The notes under the pieces are model-generated. The model ran no database searches and was not told where the DNA came from. It saw nothing but the letters and a program-made list of their open reading frames with translations. Made by a program: the position numbers and the translations under genes. From CAZQHK01 sp964593455 (GTDB lineage Bacteria; Muiribacteriota; CAYSPT01), in assembly GCA_964593455.1 (NCBI GenBank), contig CAZQHK010000008.1, positions 62,001 through 126,000 on the forward strand: a stretch of 64,000 bases of DNA. The letters run 5' to 3'. Positions 27,007 through 35,875 of this stretch are shown here, piece after piece; within the stretch, counting starts at the first letter, position 1, and each line of letters begins with the position of its first letter.

Positions 27007-28818
27007 TTAAGGACGGTGAAAATCACTGGGGACTTCACGGTCAAAATACGTGGTGATCTCGTCGTAGACAATCTGGGCGATTCGGTCTTTGAGCGCGTCC
27101 TGGATCTGCAGGAACGAGATACCGTATTCGAAACAGATCCCTTCAGTAGTGATGGTTTTATGCGAGTTGACTACCTGTCCGGGTGCCTTCTGTCCTTCCA
27201 GAAGGTGCTGGCCCGTGAAGACGGACACGATGATATCGTTTTCCGGAACTTCTTCCTGGGTTGCCAGCAGCATACCGCCTATACTCAGGTTACGGCACTG
27301 ACCGGAAAGATCTTTCCGTATCTGCTTGTTGCTAAGGATATGATAAAAGGTGACCGGGATGTCAATGGCAACCCTGACCTGGCGGCGGTAGTCGACCACT
27401 CGGCCTTTTCTCGGACGGGAGAGCGTAATGTATGGTTCTGGTAAAAAAACCTGCTGAATGACCGCCGACTCAAAAGTGACGACCTGGTTCCGGTTGAGCA
27501 AAGTGATTTTGACATTGGAATTAAGGTCTTCCTTGAACACTTCCCCCACCGAACGTAAAAACCACTCCAACACCAGATTCTTGCCGTCAAACGAAACGAT
27601 ATTGACAACCCTGGTTGAGGTGTTCAACCCTGCCTGGACCAGGAGTTCCACCCTGGTTCCGGGCTCGAGCATCTCCTTGGAGAGCGGTACCGCTTCCTCG
27701 AGTTTGCTCGGCGAGAAAGACATCACCGCTTCCTTGAGGGTGTTGTAGTACTCCACTTTGTTTAAAAATGTCTCTCGTTTTGCCTGGGAAACGCTGTCCA
27801 TAGAGATAAGCATCAATAGACCACCGAAAGGCTCTATTTTTCCACCCAGGTTGTTGAGGCTTCTCAGTGCATTGTCATCAACCGTCTTCAAATGGTTGCA
27901 GGCCAGGAAGATTTTCATGTTTCCCTTGGTGAAAAGCGATTTAAGGGTCTGGGACAGTTTTGGCAAGGTGTAGACGTCGAGTATCCCGCTGAGCGACAGC
28001 ATGGCCATGTCGCCGCTGGTTTTTATCTTGCAGCTTAATTGGTCGGTGGTTTGCTTTACCACCGGTTTGATTTCCACGTCGTCCTTGAACTGTTCACGGA
28101 TCCTGCGGGCAGCTTCCACCCGACCGGTTGCCTCGAATAACCTGAGGGCGTTGCGGCGCAGTCCCGGTGGTGCGTTGTTGAGGTTGCCTTCGATGACCGT
28201 TTCCAGCTGATCGGGAGGGAACGAGGTCAGGAATGAAAGAATTTTCTTCTTGACTGCTTCTTCCGATCGCCCCATAACGTGCAGGAGAGGAAGAATGGTT
28301 TCCGGCGCCTCGAAACTTCCTATAAGATCGAGAATCAGGAGTGCTACCGGTTCGTCAGCCAGCTTCAAGGTGGGAAATAAGAACTTCAGGCACTTCGGAG
28401 ACCCGATATTTTGCAGGGTTTTGATAGCAGTGCTTTTAATGGTGTAGTCTACATGCCGGAGATGTTGTGCAACGGTTTCGACAACGCTTTCATCACTAAT
28501 TTGCCCGATGATTCCCAGGGCCGCCACCACCATTTCGAACTTACCCGGATCCGAAGCCCAGTTGTCCATTTTTTCCATGAGTTCGGGGATGGGGTTCAGT
28601 TCTCCGACCAGTTCTTTCAGCTCCTGGATAAGCCCGGGACCACCCAGTTTGAGGAGGGTAAGCAGCCCTTCAAAGACCTCTTTCCGGTTGATATTGAGTA
28701 AACTCTTGAGTACATGCTGTTTGACGGCAAGATTCTGGAACGTGAGTGATTCAAGGAGTAGGTCGATACATCCCGAGGTTGCTACCGAGGCCAGTTCTTT
28801 GATCACCTGCTTTTTCAA
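27007..28818 (-). CDS. HEAT-STAS-PilZ multidomain protein
   Basis: Probable c-di-GMP effector. About residues 1-250 are helical HEAT-like repeats. Residues 260-370 form a STAS-like domain (MAMLSLSGILDVYTLPKL, MKIFLACNHLKTVDD). Residues 375-470 resemble the YcgR N-terminal barrel. Residues 475-600 are PilZ with the c-di-GMP motifs YRRQVR and NLSIGGMLL. The TTG used here has no good ribosome-binding site. The frame stays open upstream, where CAGGAGGAG (28888-28896) precedes in-frame ATC (28881) and ATT (28878) codons, so a rare AUU/AUC start may add about 20 residues. Confidence 0.82.
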   Translation of the reverse strand: MKKQVIKELASVATSGCIDLLLESLTFQNLAVKQHVLKSLLNINRKEVFEGLLTLLKLGGPGLIQELKELVGELNPIPELMEKMDNWASDPGKFEMVVAALGIIGQISDESVVETVAQHLRHVDYTIKSTAIKTLQNIGSPKCLKFLFPTLKLADEPVALLILDLIGSFEAPETILPLLHVMGRSEEAVKKKILSFLTSFPPDQLETVIEGNLNNAPPGLRRNALRLFEATGRVEAARRIREQFKDDVEIKPVVKQTTDQLSCKIKTSGDMAMLSLSGILDVYTLPKLSQTLKSLFTKGNMKIFLACNHLKTVDDNALRSLNNLGGKIEPFGGLLMLISMDSVSQAKRETFLNKVEYYNTLKEAVMSFSPSKLEEAVPLSKEMLEPGTRVELLVQAGLNTSTRVVNIVSFDGKNLVLEWFLRSVGEVFKEDLNSNVKITLLNRNQVVTFESAVIQQVFLPEPYITLSRPRKGRVVDYRRQVRVAIDIPVTFYHILSNKQIRKDLSGQCRNLSIGGMLLATQEEVPENDIIVSVFTGQHLLEGQKAPGQVVNSHKTITTEGICFEYGISFLQIQDALKDRIAQIVYDEITTYFDREVPSDFHRP

Positions 28819-29006
28819 CTCGTCGGCTGCATCTCCCTGGAGATGGGTTCTGCAACGTTCCAGTTGTTCCGCGTTAATGATGGCGATCTCCTCCTGTTTG
28901 TCCGCAATTACCTCAGGGAAAGAAGAATACTATAAAACTTTTACTTAGCTTTACTACCTCAATTATACAATATGACTAACGACGGTTTCCAGCATGCATT
29001 AGTTGT

Positions 29007-30638
29007 TTACCTGGCGTCCATGAACGGATACCCGTAGTTGACGGGCGGATTGAATGTTTCCTTGATGGTCCGTGTTGAGAGCCATCTCATGAGGTTGAGC
29101 TTGCTGCCCGCCTTGTCGTTGGTGCCCGATGCCCGGCCTCCACCGAAAGGCTGCTGCCCGACTACGGCTCCGGTTGGTTTGTCGTTGATGTAGAAGTTGC
29201 CTGAAGAATTTACCAGGGCCTCGGTGGCCTGGACGATGGCCCGACGGTCGGTGGCAAAGACAGAGCCGGTAAGACTGTACGGGGATGTCTGGTCAACCAG
29301 GGGCAATACCTCATCGAACTTGTTGTCTTGATATATATATACCGTCAGTACCGGGCCGAAGATTTCTTCACCCATGATCCTGGAATTGGGAGTCTTGCTT
29401 ATGGCCAGGGTGGGCTCGATGAAATATCCGTTGCTGTCGTCGCATTTCCCGCCGATGAGAATGTCAATATCGGCGGACTCTTTGGCCCAATCGATATATC
29501 CTTTGATAACATTAAAAGCCGACTGGTCGATGACGGCGTTCACGAAGTTCCTGAAATCTTCCACTGGTCCCATCTTGATAGACTTGATCTGCTCTACCAG
29601 CATTTTCTTTACCGAAGGCCACATGGAATAGGGAATATAGGCCCGGGAAGCGGCTGAACATTTCTGTCCCTGATATTCGAAGGCGCCCCGAACCAGGGCT
29701 GCTACCAGGGCCTCCCGGTCGGCGCTCGTGTGGGCCAGCACGAAGTTTTTGCCGCCGGTTTCACCCACGATTCGCGGATAAGACTTGTATGTAGCGATGT
29801 TCTGCCCGATACTCCCCCACATTTGCTGGAAGACGGCGGTGCTGCCGGTAAAGTGTACTCCAGCCAGGTTAGGGTCGGTGATGACCGTGTCACCCATGGC
29901 CGCTCCGGAACAGGGAATAAAGTTGATAATGCCAGGTGGCAGACCGGCTTCTTCCCAGAGTTTTATCAAGTAATATCCGGAGTAGACAGCAGAACTGGCA
30001 GGTTTCCAAACCACTGTATTGCCCAGCATGGCCGGTGCCGACGGCAGGTTACCGGCGATCGAGGTGAAATTGAAAGGTGTCACGGCGAAAATAAACCCTT
30101 CCAGGGGGCGTTGTTCGACATAATTCCAGATACCTTTGGAAGAATTCGGCTGCTCATCGTAGATCATTTGGGCGAAGTAACTGTTGAAACGCCAAAAATC
30201 GATTAGCTCGCAAGCACTGTCGATCTCAGCCTGAAAAACGTTTTTGCTCTGGCACAGCATAGTAGCAGCATTGACCTGGTTCCTGGATGGTCCGGCCAGC
30301 AGTTCCGCCGCCTTAAGAAAGACGGACACCCGGTCACGCCAGTGCATCGCCCGCCACATTTTTTGCGCGTCCAGCGCTGCCTTGATGGCCATCTTTATCT
30401 CTTTTGATCCTGCTTTATGGTATTTGCCAAGAATATGTTTGTGATCATGAGGACAAAAGCAAAAGCCCATATCACCGGTCTTGATCTCTTTCCCACCGAT
30501 GATAATGGGAATCTCGATCTCCTCACTTCGCATTTTCTTGACCTGCTCTTTCAGGGTTTCCCGTTCGGTGGTCTTCGGGGCGTAGTTCAGAATCGCCTCA
30601 TTATAAGGAACAGGAACTTTGTATGTACCGTCTTTCAT
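29007..30638 (-). CDS. pruA: L-glutamate gamma-semialdehyde (P5C) dehydrogenase
   Basis: Oxidises pyrroline-5-carboxylate/glutamate semialdehyde to glutamate with NAD+, the second step of proline degradation. Aldehyde dehydrogenase motifs are FAVTPFNFTSIAGNLPSAP, HFTGSTAVF, VGETGGKNF (Glu) and YQGQKCSAASR (nucleophile Cys). The C-terminal FGGGRASGTNDKAG is typical of the P5CDH group, as is the long N-terminal region, like ALDH4A1. I chose MKDGTYKV, with GGATGGAG upstream; a longer GTG-started frame exists. No proline dehydrogenase is nearby, so PutA is elsewhere or the substrate comes from ornithine. Confidence 0.92.
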   Translation of the reverse strand: MKDGTYKVPVPYNEAILNYAPKTTERETLKEQVKKMRSEEIEIPIIIGGKEIKTGDMGFCFCPHDHKHILGKYHKAGSKEIKMAIKAALDAQKMWRAMHWRDRVSVFLKAAELLAGPSRNQVNAATMLCQSKNVFQAEIDSACELIDFWRFNSYFAQMIYDEQPNSSKGIWNYVEQRPLEGFIFAVTPFNFTSIAGNLPSAPAMLGNTVVWKPASSAVYSGYYLIKLWEEAGLPPGIINFIPCSGAAMGDTVITDPNLAGVHFTGSTAVFQQMWGSIGQNIATYKSYPRIVGETGGKNFVLAHTSADREALVAALVRGAFEYQGQKCSAASRAYIPYSMWPSVKKMLVEQIKSIKMGPVEDFRNFVNAVIDQSAFNVIKGYIDWAKESADIDILIGGKCDDSNGYFIEPTLAISKTPNSRIMGEEIFGPVLTVYIYQDNKFDEVLPLVDQTSPYSLTGSVFATDRRAIVQATEALVNSSGNFYINDKPTGAVVGQQPFGGGRASGTNDKAGSKLNLMRWLSTRTIKETFNPPVNYGYPFMDAR

Positions 30639-30755
30639 CCGAATCACTCCATCCTCAAAGGGTTGATTAATCAATCTGGCTTTCCACACTCTTATACCAG
30701 AGGGTGAGTATCATAAGCAAGAAAAGTGCAAAGTGAGCTATTTCGAAAAAAAAAT

Positions 30756-30771
30756 ATGTTACCTGTAACAT
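30756..30771. promoter_or_regulatory. Perfect inverted repeat ATGTTAC-CT-GTAACAT
   Basis: A 7-base perfect dyad with a 2-base spacer about 60 bases before the first paralogue gene. It overlaps the GTAAC element of the putative promoter, so it could be an operator. The second paralogue keeps the GTAAC but not the dyad. Confidence 0.35.
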
Positions 30772-30793
30772 TACCTATAAGGTGACTCTATAC
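30765..30793 (+). promoter_or_regulatory. Putative promoter P1, GTAAC-N19-TATAC
   Basis: GTAAC, exactly 19 bases, then TATAC, followed by a T/C-ATGAAGCGA-like leader. The same arrangement with the same spacing stands before the downstream paralogue, which suggests that the promoter was duplicated with the gene or is selectively kept. It does not match the usual TTGACA/17-base spacing well. Confidence 0.4.
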
Positions 30794-30829
30794 ATGAGGT
30801 GAAGCGACAATAGAAGGAGGGAATTACAA

Positions 30830-31636
30830 ATGAGCAAGAGGAGATATTTACTATTGGTGTTGGTTCTGGTCGTAGCGCTGCCCCTGGTAGGGTGCAAAGG
30901 CAAACAGAAATCAATTGAAAAAGGGCGGAGCAAGGTAGGACAGATAGGCGATACGGTCAAGGACGCCACCGGTAAAATTGGTGATTCGCTCAAAGATTTC
31001 GGAGACGTCATCGATACCGGCAAAACCATCGTTGATGAAATAGACAAGATTGGCGACATTGCCGATCCGAAGATGAATCCGCAGTACATTGCTCTTAAAA
31101 AGCGTGAGATTCAGCGGGCTTACGATGACTACAAAGACGCCAAGGAACGTTATGAAGACGCGCTCTGGTTGATCGGTAACCGGTCCGGCAAGAAGAAAGA
31201 AATGGAACGGGCCAGAAATGAATACCTGGATAAAGTTGAGGCGCTCTCCAAGTCCAAAGTGGATTTCGACCACGATGTATATAAAAACACCGAGGGTTTC
31301 ATGATCTGGCGCAAACCCGCTAGGAAGAAAAAATGGCAGGGCTCTTTGAATCAGCACTGTGGATTTATCCTGAACCGGGCTGACGACAACTACAAGAGAG
31401 CCAGGAAGGAATACGAAGACGAGTGGTGGCTGTTCCCATGGGCCAAACTGTCGAAGAAGAAAGCTATGGAGCGGGCCAAGGGAGAGCGTGATGATACGTT
31501 TGACCGTGTCGAAGATATGTGGGCCGATGCCGAGCTTATTTCTACCCCGGGTCTGAAAACCAGGGTTATCATTCCTGAAGGACAGCCGGCGGAAGACGGA
31601 AGCAGCATCGAAGTCGATCCCGGCGCTGACATGTAA
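30830..31636 (+). CDS. Lipoprotein of a tandem paralogue pair, unknown function
   Basis: Not recognised. The N-terminus is a lipoprotein signal with lipobox PLVGC (Cys22). The following region has Gly/Asp/Ile heptad-like repeats (about 35-80), then DPKMNPQYIALKKREIQRAY and a long charged helical part with MIWRKPARKKKW and YEDEWWLF. The body is conserved with the neighbouring gene at about half of positions, but that copy lacks the lipobox Cys. Predicted location is periplasmic and membrane-tethered. GGAGG precedes the ATG, and a strong terminator follows. Confidence 0.75.
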   Translation: MSKRRYLLLVLVLVVALPLVGCKGKQKSIEKGRSKVGQIGDTVKDATGKIGDSLKDFGDVIDTGKTIVDEIDKIGDIADPKMNPQYIALKKREIQRAYDDYKDAKERYEDALWLIGNRSGKKKEMERARNEYLDKVEALSKSKVDFDHDVYKNTEGFMIWRKPARKKKWQGSLNQHCGFILNRADDNYKRARKEYEDEWWLFPWAKLSKKKAMERAKGERDDTFDRVEDMWADAELISTPGLKTRVIIPEGQPAEDGSSIEVDPGADM

Positions 31637-31656
31637 GTTTGGTTGAGCAAATAAAT

Positions 31657-31695
31657 AACAGGGGAATTCGATCCGGATTCCCCTGTTTTATTTTG
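31657..31695 (+). terminator. Rho-independent terminator
   Basis: Stem AACAGGGGAAT / ATTCCCCTGTT, 9-base loop, then a T-rich run. It lies 20 bases after the lipoprotein gene, so the two paralogues are separate transcription units. Confidence 0.85.
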
Positions 31696-31711
31696 TCGAA
31701 AAAAAAACATT

Positions 31712-31740
31712 GTAACTTTTATCATTACCGTTGCCTATAC
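31712..31740 (+). promoter_or_regulatory. Putative promoter P2, GTAAC-N19-TATAC
   Basis: Same two elements and same 19-base spacing as before the first paralogue, and the following leader again reads CATTATGAAGCGA. The surrounding bases differ, so the shared elements probably matter. Confidence 0.4.
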
Positions 31741-31797
31741 ACATTATGAAGCGAAAAAAAATGGAAAAAAGAGGAAATGGAAGGAGCTGTTCGTAAG

Positions 31798-32586
31798 ATG
31801 AAGAAAAGTTTTGCTCTGACATTGGTGCTGGTGTTCGCGTTGACGTTTACCGGACCCGTCCTGGCTCAGGACAGCATGAATAAGGTTAAGAATACTGTTG
31901 ATAAGGTCTCGGATGTACTGAAAAATATCGGAGACATTTTTGACGCGGGTAAAACGGTCGTTGACGAGGTCAATAAAGTCGGCAGCATCACCGATCCGAG
32001 GATGAACCCGCAGTACGTTGCGCTCAAGAGACGCGAGATCCAGAGGGCGCTGAGAGATTATCAGGACGCGAAAGATCGCTACGAGGATACGGCCAGTATA
32101 CGGCTCTTCGCACGGTCGAACCGGAAGAAAGAAATGAACCGCGCCAGGGAAGAGTACCTGGACAAGGTGGAAACCTTCGCCAAGGCCCAGGCCGATTTCC
32201 AATACGATGTTTACATAAACACCGATAGTTACATGACCTGGCGGAAACCCGCCCGGAAAAAGAACTACCATAATGCACTCAGGGATTATACCGAGTTCAT
32301 GATGTCGCGTGCCGATACTAACGTCAAACGGACTCGGAAAGAGTACGATGACGAATGGTGGATATTCTTTATATCTAAAATTAAAAAGAAGAACGCCTAC
32401 GAAAAAGCCAAGAAAGATCGTGACGAAATGTTCGATCGAGTCGAGGACATCTGGCGCGATGCCGGTCTCTTCTCGGACAGCGGCTGGTTCAACTTGAGCG
32501 AATCGATTCCCGAATCCCAGCCTGGTGCAGCAGGTGGAGATGTAGATGGCAGCAAGATCGAGTTGAAACCCAAACCCGATATGTAA
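31798..32586 (+). CDS. Secreted member of the tandem paralogue pair, unknown function
   Basis: Paralogue of the upstream lipoprotein with matching blocks: DPRMNPQYVALKRREIQRAL, KKEMNRAREEYLDKVE, YMTWRKPARKKNY and YDDEWWIF. Its signal peptide ends GPVLAQDS, a signal-peptidase-I site with no Cys, so this copy should be released into the periplasm while its sister is anchored. The ATG at 31798 follows AAGGAG by ten bases; an in-frame ATG seven codons upstream is less likely. A perfect terminator follows. Function is unknown; the basic WRKPARKK motif may bind a polyanion. Confidence 0.75.
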   Translation: MKKSFALTLVLVFALTFTGPVLAQDSMNKVKNTVDKVSDVLKNIGDIFDAGKTVVDEVNKVGSITDPRMNPQYVALKRREIQRALRDYQDAKDRYEDTASIRLFARSNRKKEMNRAREEYLDKVETFAKAQADFQYDVYINTDSYMTWRKPARKKNYHNALRDYTEFMMSRADTNVKRTRKEYDDEWWIFFISKIKKKNAYEKAKKDRDEMFDRVEDIWRDAGLFSDSGWFNLSESIPESQPGAAGGDVDGSKIELKPKPDM

Positions 32587-32612
32587 AACCTGCTGTAATC
32601 AAGATAACCATA

Positions 32613-32648
32613 AAACGAGGCGCTCCGATGTGAGCGCCTCGTTTTTTT
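32613..32648 (+). terminator. Rho-independent terminator
   Basis: Perfect 13-base stem AAACGAGGCGCTC / GAGCGCCTCGTTT with a 6-base loop, extending into a run of seven T. Confidence 0.92.
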
Positions 32649-32699
32649 GTCTATTTGCCAATCTTTAAAATCTCCTACCTCACTTTCTACATTCCTTGA

Positions 32700-33395
32700 T
32701 TGTCCACCGGTAAAACACCATATATTGACGGCAGCGCCAGGGTGTCCATGATCATCACTGACAGCCAGGGGCGGAAACGGAATCGGGAGTTCACCATCCT
32801 TCGTTGGGACAACGAGAACACCGGAGAAAATAAGGACCAGAAGTTCTACGTGTATTTTAACCGGCCGGCCGATGTGAACAAGATGGTTTTCATGGTCTGG
32901 AAACACGTTGAACAGGACGACAACCGCTGGATGTTCCTACCCGCGCTAGACCTGGTCAAACGAATTGCTTCCACCGAAAAACGGACCAGTTTTGTAGGCT
33001 CCGATTTCTTCTACGAAGACGTTTCGGGACGGAACATCACCGAAGACAAACACACCCTGCTGGAGACCTCGAAAAACTTCTTTGTCATCGAGAACATACC
33101 GAAAGATCCCGATTCGGTTGAGTTTTCCTCCTTCAAGATGTGGGTACACCGCCAGACGTTCATCACCGTCAAGGTGGAGTATTACGACAAAACCGGTGAA
33201 CAATACCGGGTATACGAGGCGTTGAAAGTCGACAACATCCAGGGATATCCCACGGTGGTTATGGCGCGGATGAAGAACCTGAAAGGTGGCGAGACCGTCA
33301 TCGAGTACAGCAACGTGAAGTACGATATCGGGCTGCCGGAAACCATCTTTACCGAACGTTACCTGAAACGGGTGCCACGGAAGTATTTGAGATAG
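32700..33395 (+). pseudogene. 5'-truncated outer-membrane lipoprotein-sorting (LolA-like) protein
   Basis: Matches the outer membrane lipoprotein-sorting family that accompanies MMPL/RND exporters: GSARVSMIITDSQGRKRNRE, FNRPADVNKMVFMVWKH, WMFLPALDLVKRIAS and KRTSFVGSDFFYEDVSGR. Full-length members begin with a signal peptide and about 20 more residues before this point. Here the frame starts at a TTG immediately after a CTCACTTTCTACATTCC segment resembling the end of repeat family R2. The gene was probably truncated by the repeat, or its 5' end was replaced. Without export it would not function, so I treat it as a pseudogene. No MMPL gene is adjacent. Confidence 0.65.
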
Positions 33396-33419
33396 GAGCG
33401 TAGTGGGGAAAGTTGAGTC

Positions 33420-33461
33420 ATTCGCCGGCTTGTCCGGCGAATCCACCTTACTTTCCACGCT
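33420..33461. repeat. Palindromic repeat R5, copy 1
   Basis: Perfect 9-base hairpin ATTCGCCGG-CTTGT-CCGGCGAAT followed by CCACCTTACTTTCCACGC. The same unit, with a degraded stem, recurs at 35.38 kb on the other side of the beta-barrel gene. Confidence 0.6.
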
Positions 33462-33563
33462 TATATTCCAGAGTGCGGTTGGAAAGGTAAAATTAAGGGA
33501 CAGGCAATGTTGTGGGTGGAGAGACAGGAGATTGCGATTGTGATATTTTCTTTCTCAATCTCA

Positions 33564-33768
33564 CACCTTGCTTTCTACGCCCGCTGTTCAGAGGGTGGCG
33601 GGTAAGTAGAAGTGTTGCTGCGGTACCATAAATGAGAATAAAGATTAAGAGAATTGAGATTTTTACCCTGTGGAGACTGGTCCCTTCCTGTAAAAGTGAG
33701 TGCAAACATAAGGGCGTAGCGAGAGCTTCTACTCCCGCCCTCAAGCAGGCAGCGTAGAAAGTAAGGTA
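33564..33768. repeat. MITE-like element R2, copy 1
   Basis: Long terminal inverted repeats of about 40-45 bases. The left end reads CACCTTGCTTTCTACGCCCG and the right end GCAGCGTAGAAAGTAAGGT with CCCGCCCTCAAGCAGG inside. No coding frame of note lies within. GATATTTT occurs just outside on both sides and might be a target duplication, but on the left it is separated by some 15 bases. Together with the R5 unit it fills the roughly 390-base gene-free stretch between the LolA-like pseudogene and the barrel gene. Confidence 0.6.
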
Positions 33769-33775
33769 GGATATT

Positions 33776-35296
33776 TTGAAGGAAATGAATAACAATTGTT
33801 TCCGATTATTCGTAATTATTAGTGTCATAACTTTCTTAACCACTGCCTGTTTTGCTCAAGATGAACCTTCGCTTCCAGCTGGCCTTGGTGCTGCTGAGGA
33901 GTCTGCTGTGGACGAACCGGCGCTGCCGTTGCCCCTGGGTTTGAATGAATCGAACGAACCGGCACTGCCAGCGGGTTTGGGGCTTCCCACTGATGATGAT
34001 TCCGGCTCGGAACCTTCACTTCCGGCCGGGTTGTTTGGTTCTGCAGAAGACGAGGACCAGCCGGAACATGATTCTGGCTCACCGGATGATGCCGGTCTCG
34101 GCCTGACCGGGTTCTGGGAAACTCGGGTCGGGACTCGTCTCAAAGACGACCATTACGAGAAAGAGACCTCCATCCTGGAAGCTCGTCTCCAGTTGGAGTT
34201 CGAACGACCCTTCAAATCGGTACTTTTCAACTTCACCGGAGACCTGTTGTACGACCACCCGGTTAATCGGGATGAAATTGTACTGGAAGAGGGCAAAGGC
34301 TGGTTCGATCTCAGAGCAGCCAGTTTTTCTTTGAGCCTGTCCCCGGAAACTGATTTGAAAATCGGGCGCCAGGTTTTGACCTGGGGTACCGGCGACATGC
34401 TCTTCATCAACGATCTCTTCCCGAAAGACTGGAACTCGTTCTTCATCGGTCGTGACGATGAGTATCTCAAAGCCCCTTCCGATGCGGTCAAGATCTCTAT
34501 TTACAAGGAGTTTACCAATATCGACTTTGTCTATACGCCTCGTTTCGATCCCGACCGTTTTATCGATGGATCACGGATTTCCTACTGGAACGGCACTCTT
34601 GGCCGCCGGGCGGGGACCGATGCCGTCGTGGCGGTGGAGAAACCTGACCGTTGGGAAAACGACCATGAGATAGCACTAAGGTTATTCAAAAACATGCAAG
34701 GAGATGAATGGGCGCTTTACGCGTACCAGGGATATTGGAAAAGCCCCCGGGGCCAAAACGCCGCTACCGGCAAAGCCACCTACCCGGAACTGTTTGCCTA
34801 CGGGTTTAGCTACCGCGGCGCGATGGGGCAGGGCATCGGCAGCCTCGAATCCGGATACTACGATTCTGAAGGTGACCGCGGCGGCGACAACCCGTTTATT
34901 AAAAACAGCGAGTTTCGTTTCCTGGCGGGTTACGAGCAGGAGTTGGCCAAAAATGTTACCGGCTCTTTCCAGTACTACTGCGAGTACATGATGGACTACG
35001 GTGAATACCTGGCATCCCTGCCGGCCGGTGCCCGGGCGGCGCACGAGTACCGCCACCTGGTCTCCTTCCGCTTGACCCGTCTCATGTGGGACCAGAACCT
35101 GACGCTTTCCCTTTTCACCTACTTCTCTCCCTCTGGGAGCGACGCCTACTTTCGTCCCAAAGTCCACTACAAGATGGACGATAACCGGGCGCTGGAGATC
35201 GGTGCCAACCTGTTCACCGGCGATTATGATCACACGTTCTTCGGCCAGTTCCACCATAACAGCAACGTCTACGTCGCCTACCGTTACAGTTTTTAA
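33776..35296 (+). CDS. Outer-membrane beta-barrel protein (DUF1302/porin-like)
   Basis: A signal peptide (ISVITFLTTACFAQD) is followed by an acidic linker with four copies of an EPxLPAGL-type motif (about residues 28-95). A beta-barrel with alternating hydrophobic strands and the segment LKIGRQVLTWGTGDMLFIND comes next. The last strand ends in Phe (YVAYRYSF), the BAM recognition signature. In relatives such barrels sit next to MMPL exporters and LolA-like proteins, and the truncated LolA-like gene is just upstream. Start TTG lies right at the end of repeat R2, whose AAGGTAGG may serve as ribosome-binding site; ATG at 33785 is the alternative. Confidence 0.75.
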   Translation: MKEMNNNCFRLFVIISVITFLTTACFAQDEPSLPAGLGAAEESAVDEPALPLPLGLNESNEPALPAGLGLPTDDDSGSEPSLPAGLFGSAEDEDQPEHDSGSPDDAGLGLTGFWETRVGTRLKDDHYEKETSILEARLQLEFERPFKSVLFNFTGDLLYDHPVNRDEIVLEEGKGWFDLRAASFSLSLSPETDLKIGRQVLTWGTGDMLFINDLFPKDWNSFFIGRDDEYLKAPSDAVKISIYKEFTNIDFVYTPRFDPDRFIDGSRISYWNGTLGRRAGTDAVVAVEKPDRWENDHEIALRLFKNMQGDEWALYAYQGYWKSPRGQNAATGKATYPELFAYGFSYRGAMGQGIGSLESGYYDSEGDRGGDNPFIKNSEFRFLAGYEQELAKNVTGSFQYYCEYMMDYGEYLASLPAGARAAHEYRHLVSFRLTRLMWDQNLTLSLFTYFSPSGSDAYFRPKVHYKMDDNRALEIGANLFTGDYDHTFFGQFHHNSNVYVAYRYSF

Positions 35297-35380
35297 CGTT
35301 CGCTTTACCTCCCGCCTTCCCTTCGGTGGTTTACCATCATGATCATAGTTACTATTATCAGCGCATGTATCTTACTCGTC

Positions 35381-35425
35381 ATTCGCCGGTTTAACCGCGA
35401 ATCCACCTACCTTTCATGCCTTCTA
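35381..35425. repeat. Palindromic repeat R5, copy 2
   Basis: ATTCGCCGGTTTAACCGCGAATCC then ACCTACCTTTCATGCC, matching copy 1 at most positions with a weakened hairpin. It lies in the 229-base gap after the barrel gene, in which I see nothing else. Confidence 0.5.
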
Positions 35426-35525
35426 ACTTTTCAAGAAGCTTAATAAAGTTCTGGTGAGATTAATTTCACAATGAACCTGTGCGATATTTCATCTTGCTAT
35501 CTATTACTGGCATCGTTTTCACGAT

Positions 35526-35870
35526 ATGTTCGGCACCATAGACATAGGAGCCGTGCCGGCCGGCCTCACGCGGGCAACGGGCATTCTAAAGGGCATCAAG
35601 GACACGTATCTCAAGCTCGATCTGGAGGTCACCGATAAGGTCGACGCGTTTTTTATCCACGAAAAGGTAGACCTGCACGACAATTCACCGGTTGTCAACA
35701 ACGCTTTCGACTACAAGCGCAAAACCATCGGATTCGATTACCAGGACTCTCCAAACACGGTAATCGGTGTGAGCTACGACCGGGTGGCCTTCGACGAGAC
35801 GGGTCCGGACACCCTGCAGGATTCCGGCGGCTGGAAACGGGTCAGGGTAGATGTAAGAGTTAAGTTCTAG
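35526..35870 (+). pseudogene. Fragment resembling the C-terminal end of a beta-barrel protein
   Basis: A 114-residue frame with alternating hydrophobic/polar strands (TVIGVSYDRVAF, RVRVDVRVKF) and a terminal Phe, as in the last strands of an outer-membrane barrel. It has no signal peptide and no clear ribosome-binding site. I read it as the 3' remnant of an outer-membrane gene left among repeats. It could also be a small real protein. Repeats flank it on both sides. Confidence 0.45.
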
Positions 35871-35875
35871 GCTAA

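Noticed and set aside
33542..33777. GATATTTT pair as a definite target-site duplication of the R2 element
   Set aside because: The left copy is about 15 bases away from the inverted-repeat end, so the pairing may be chance in A/T-rich sequence.
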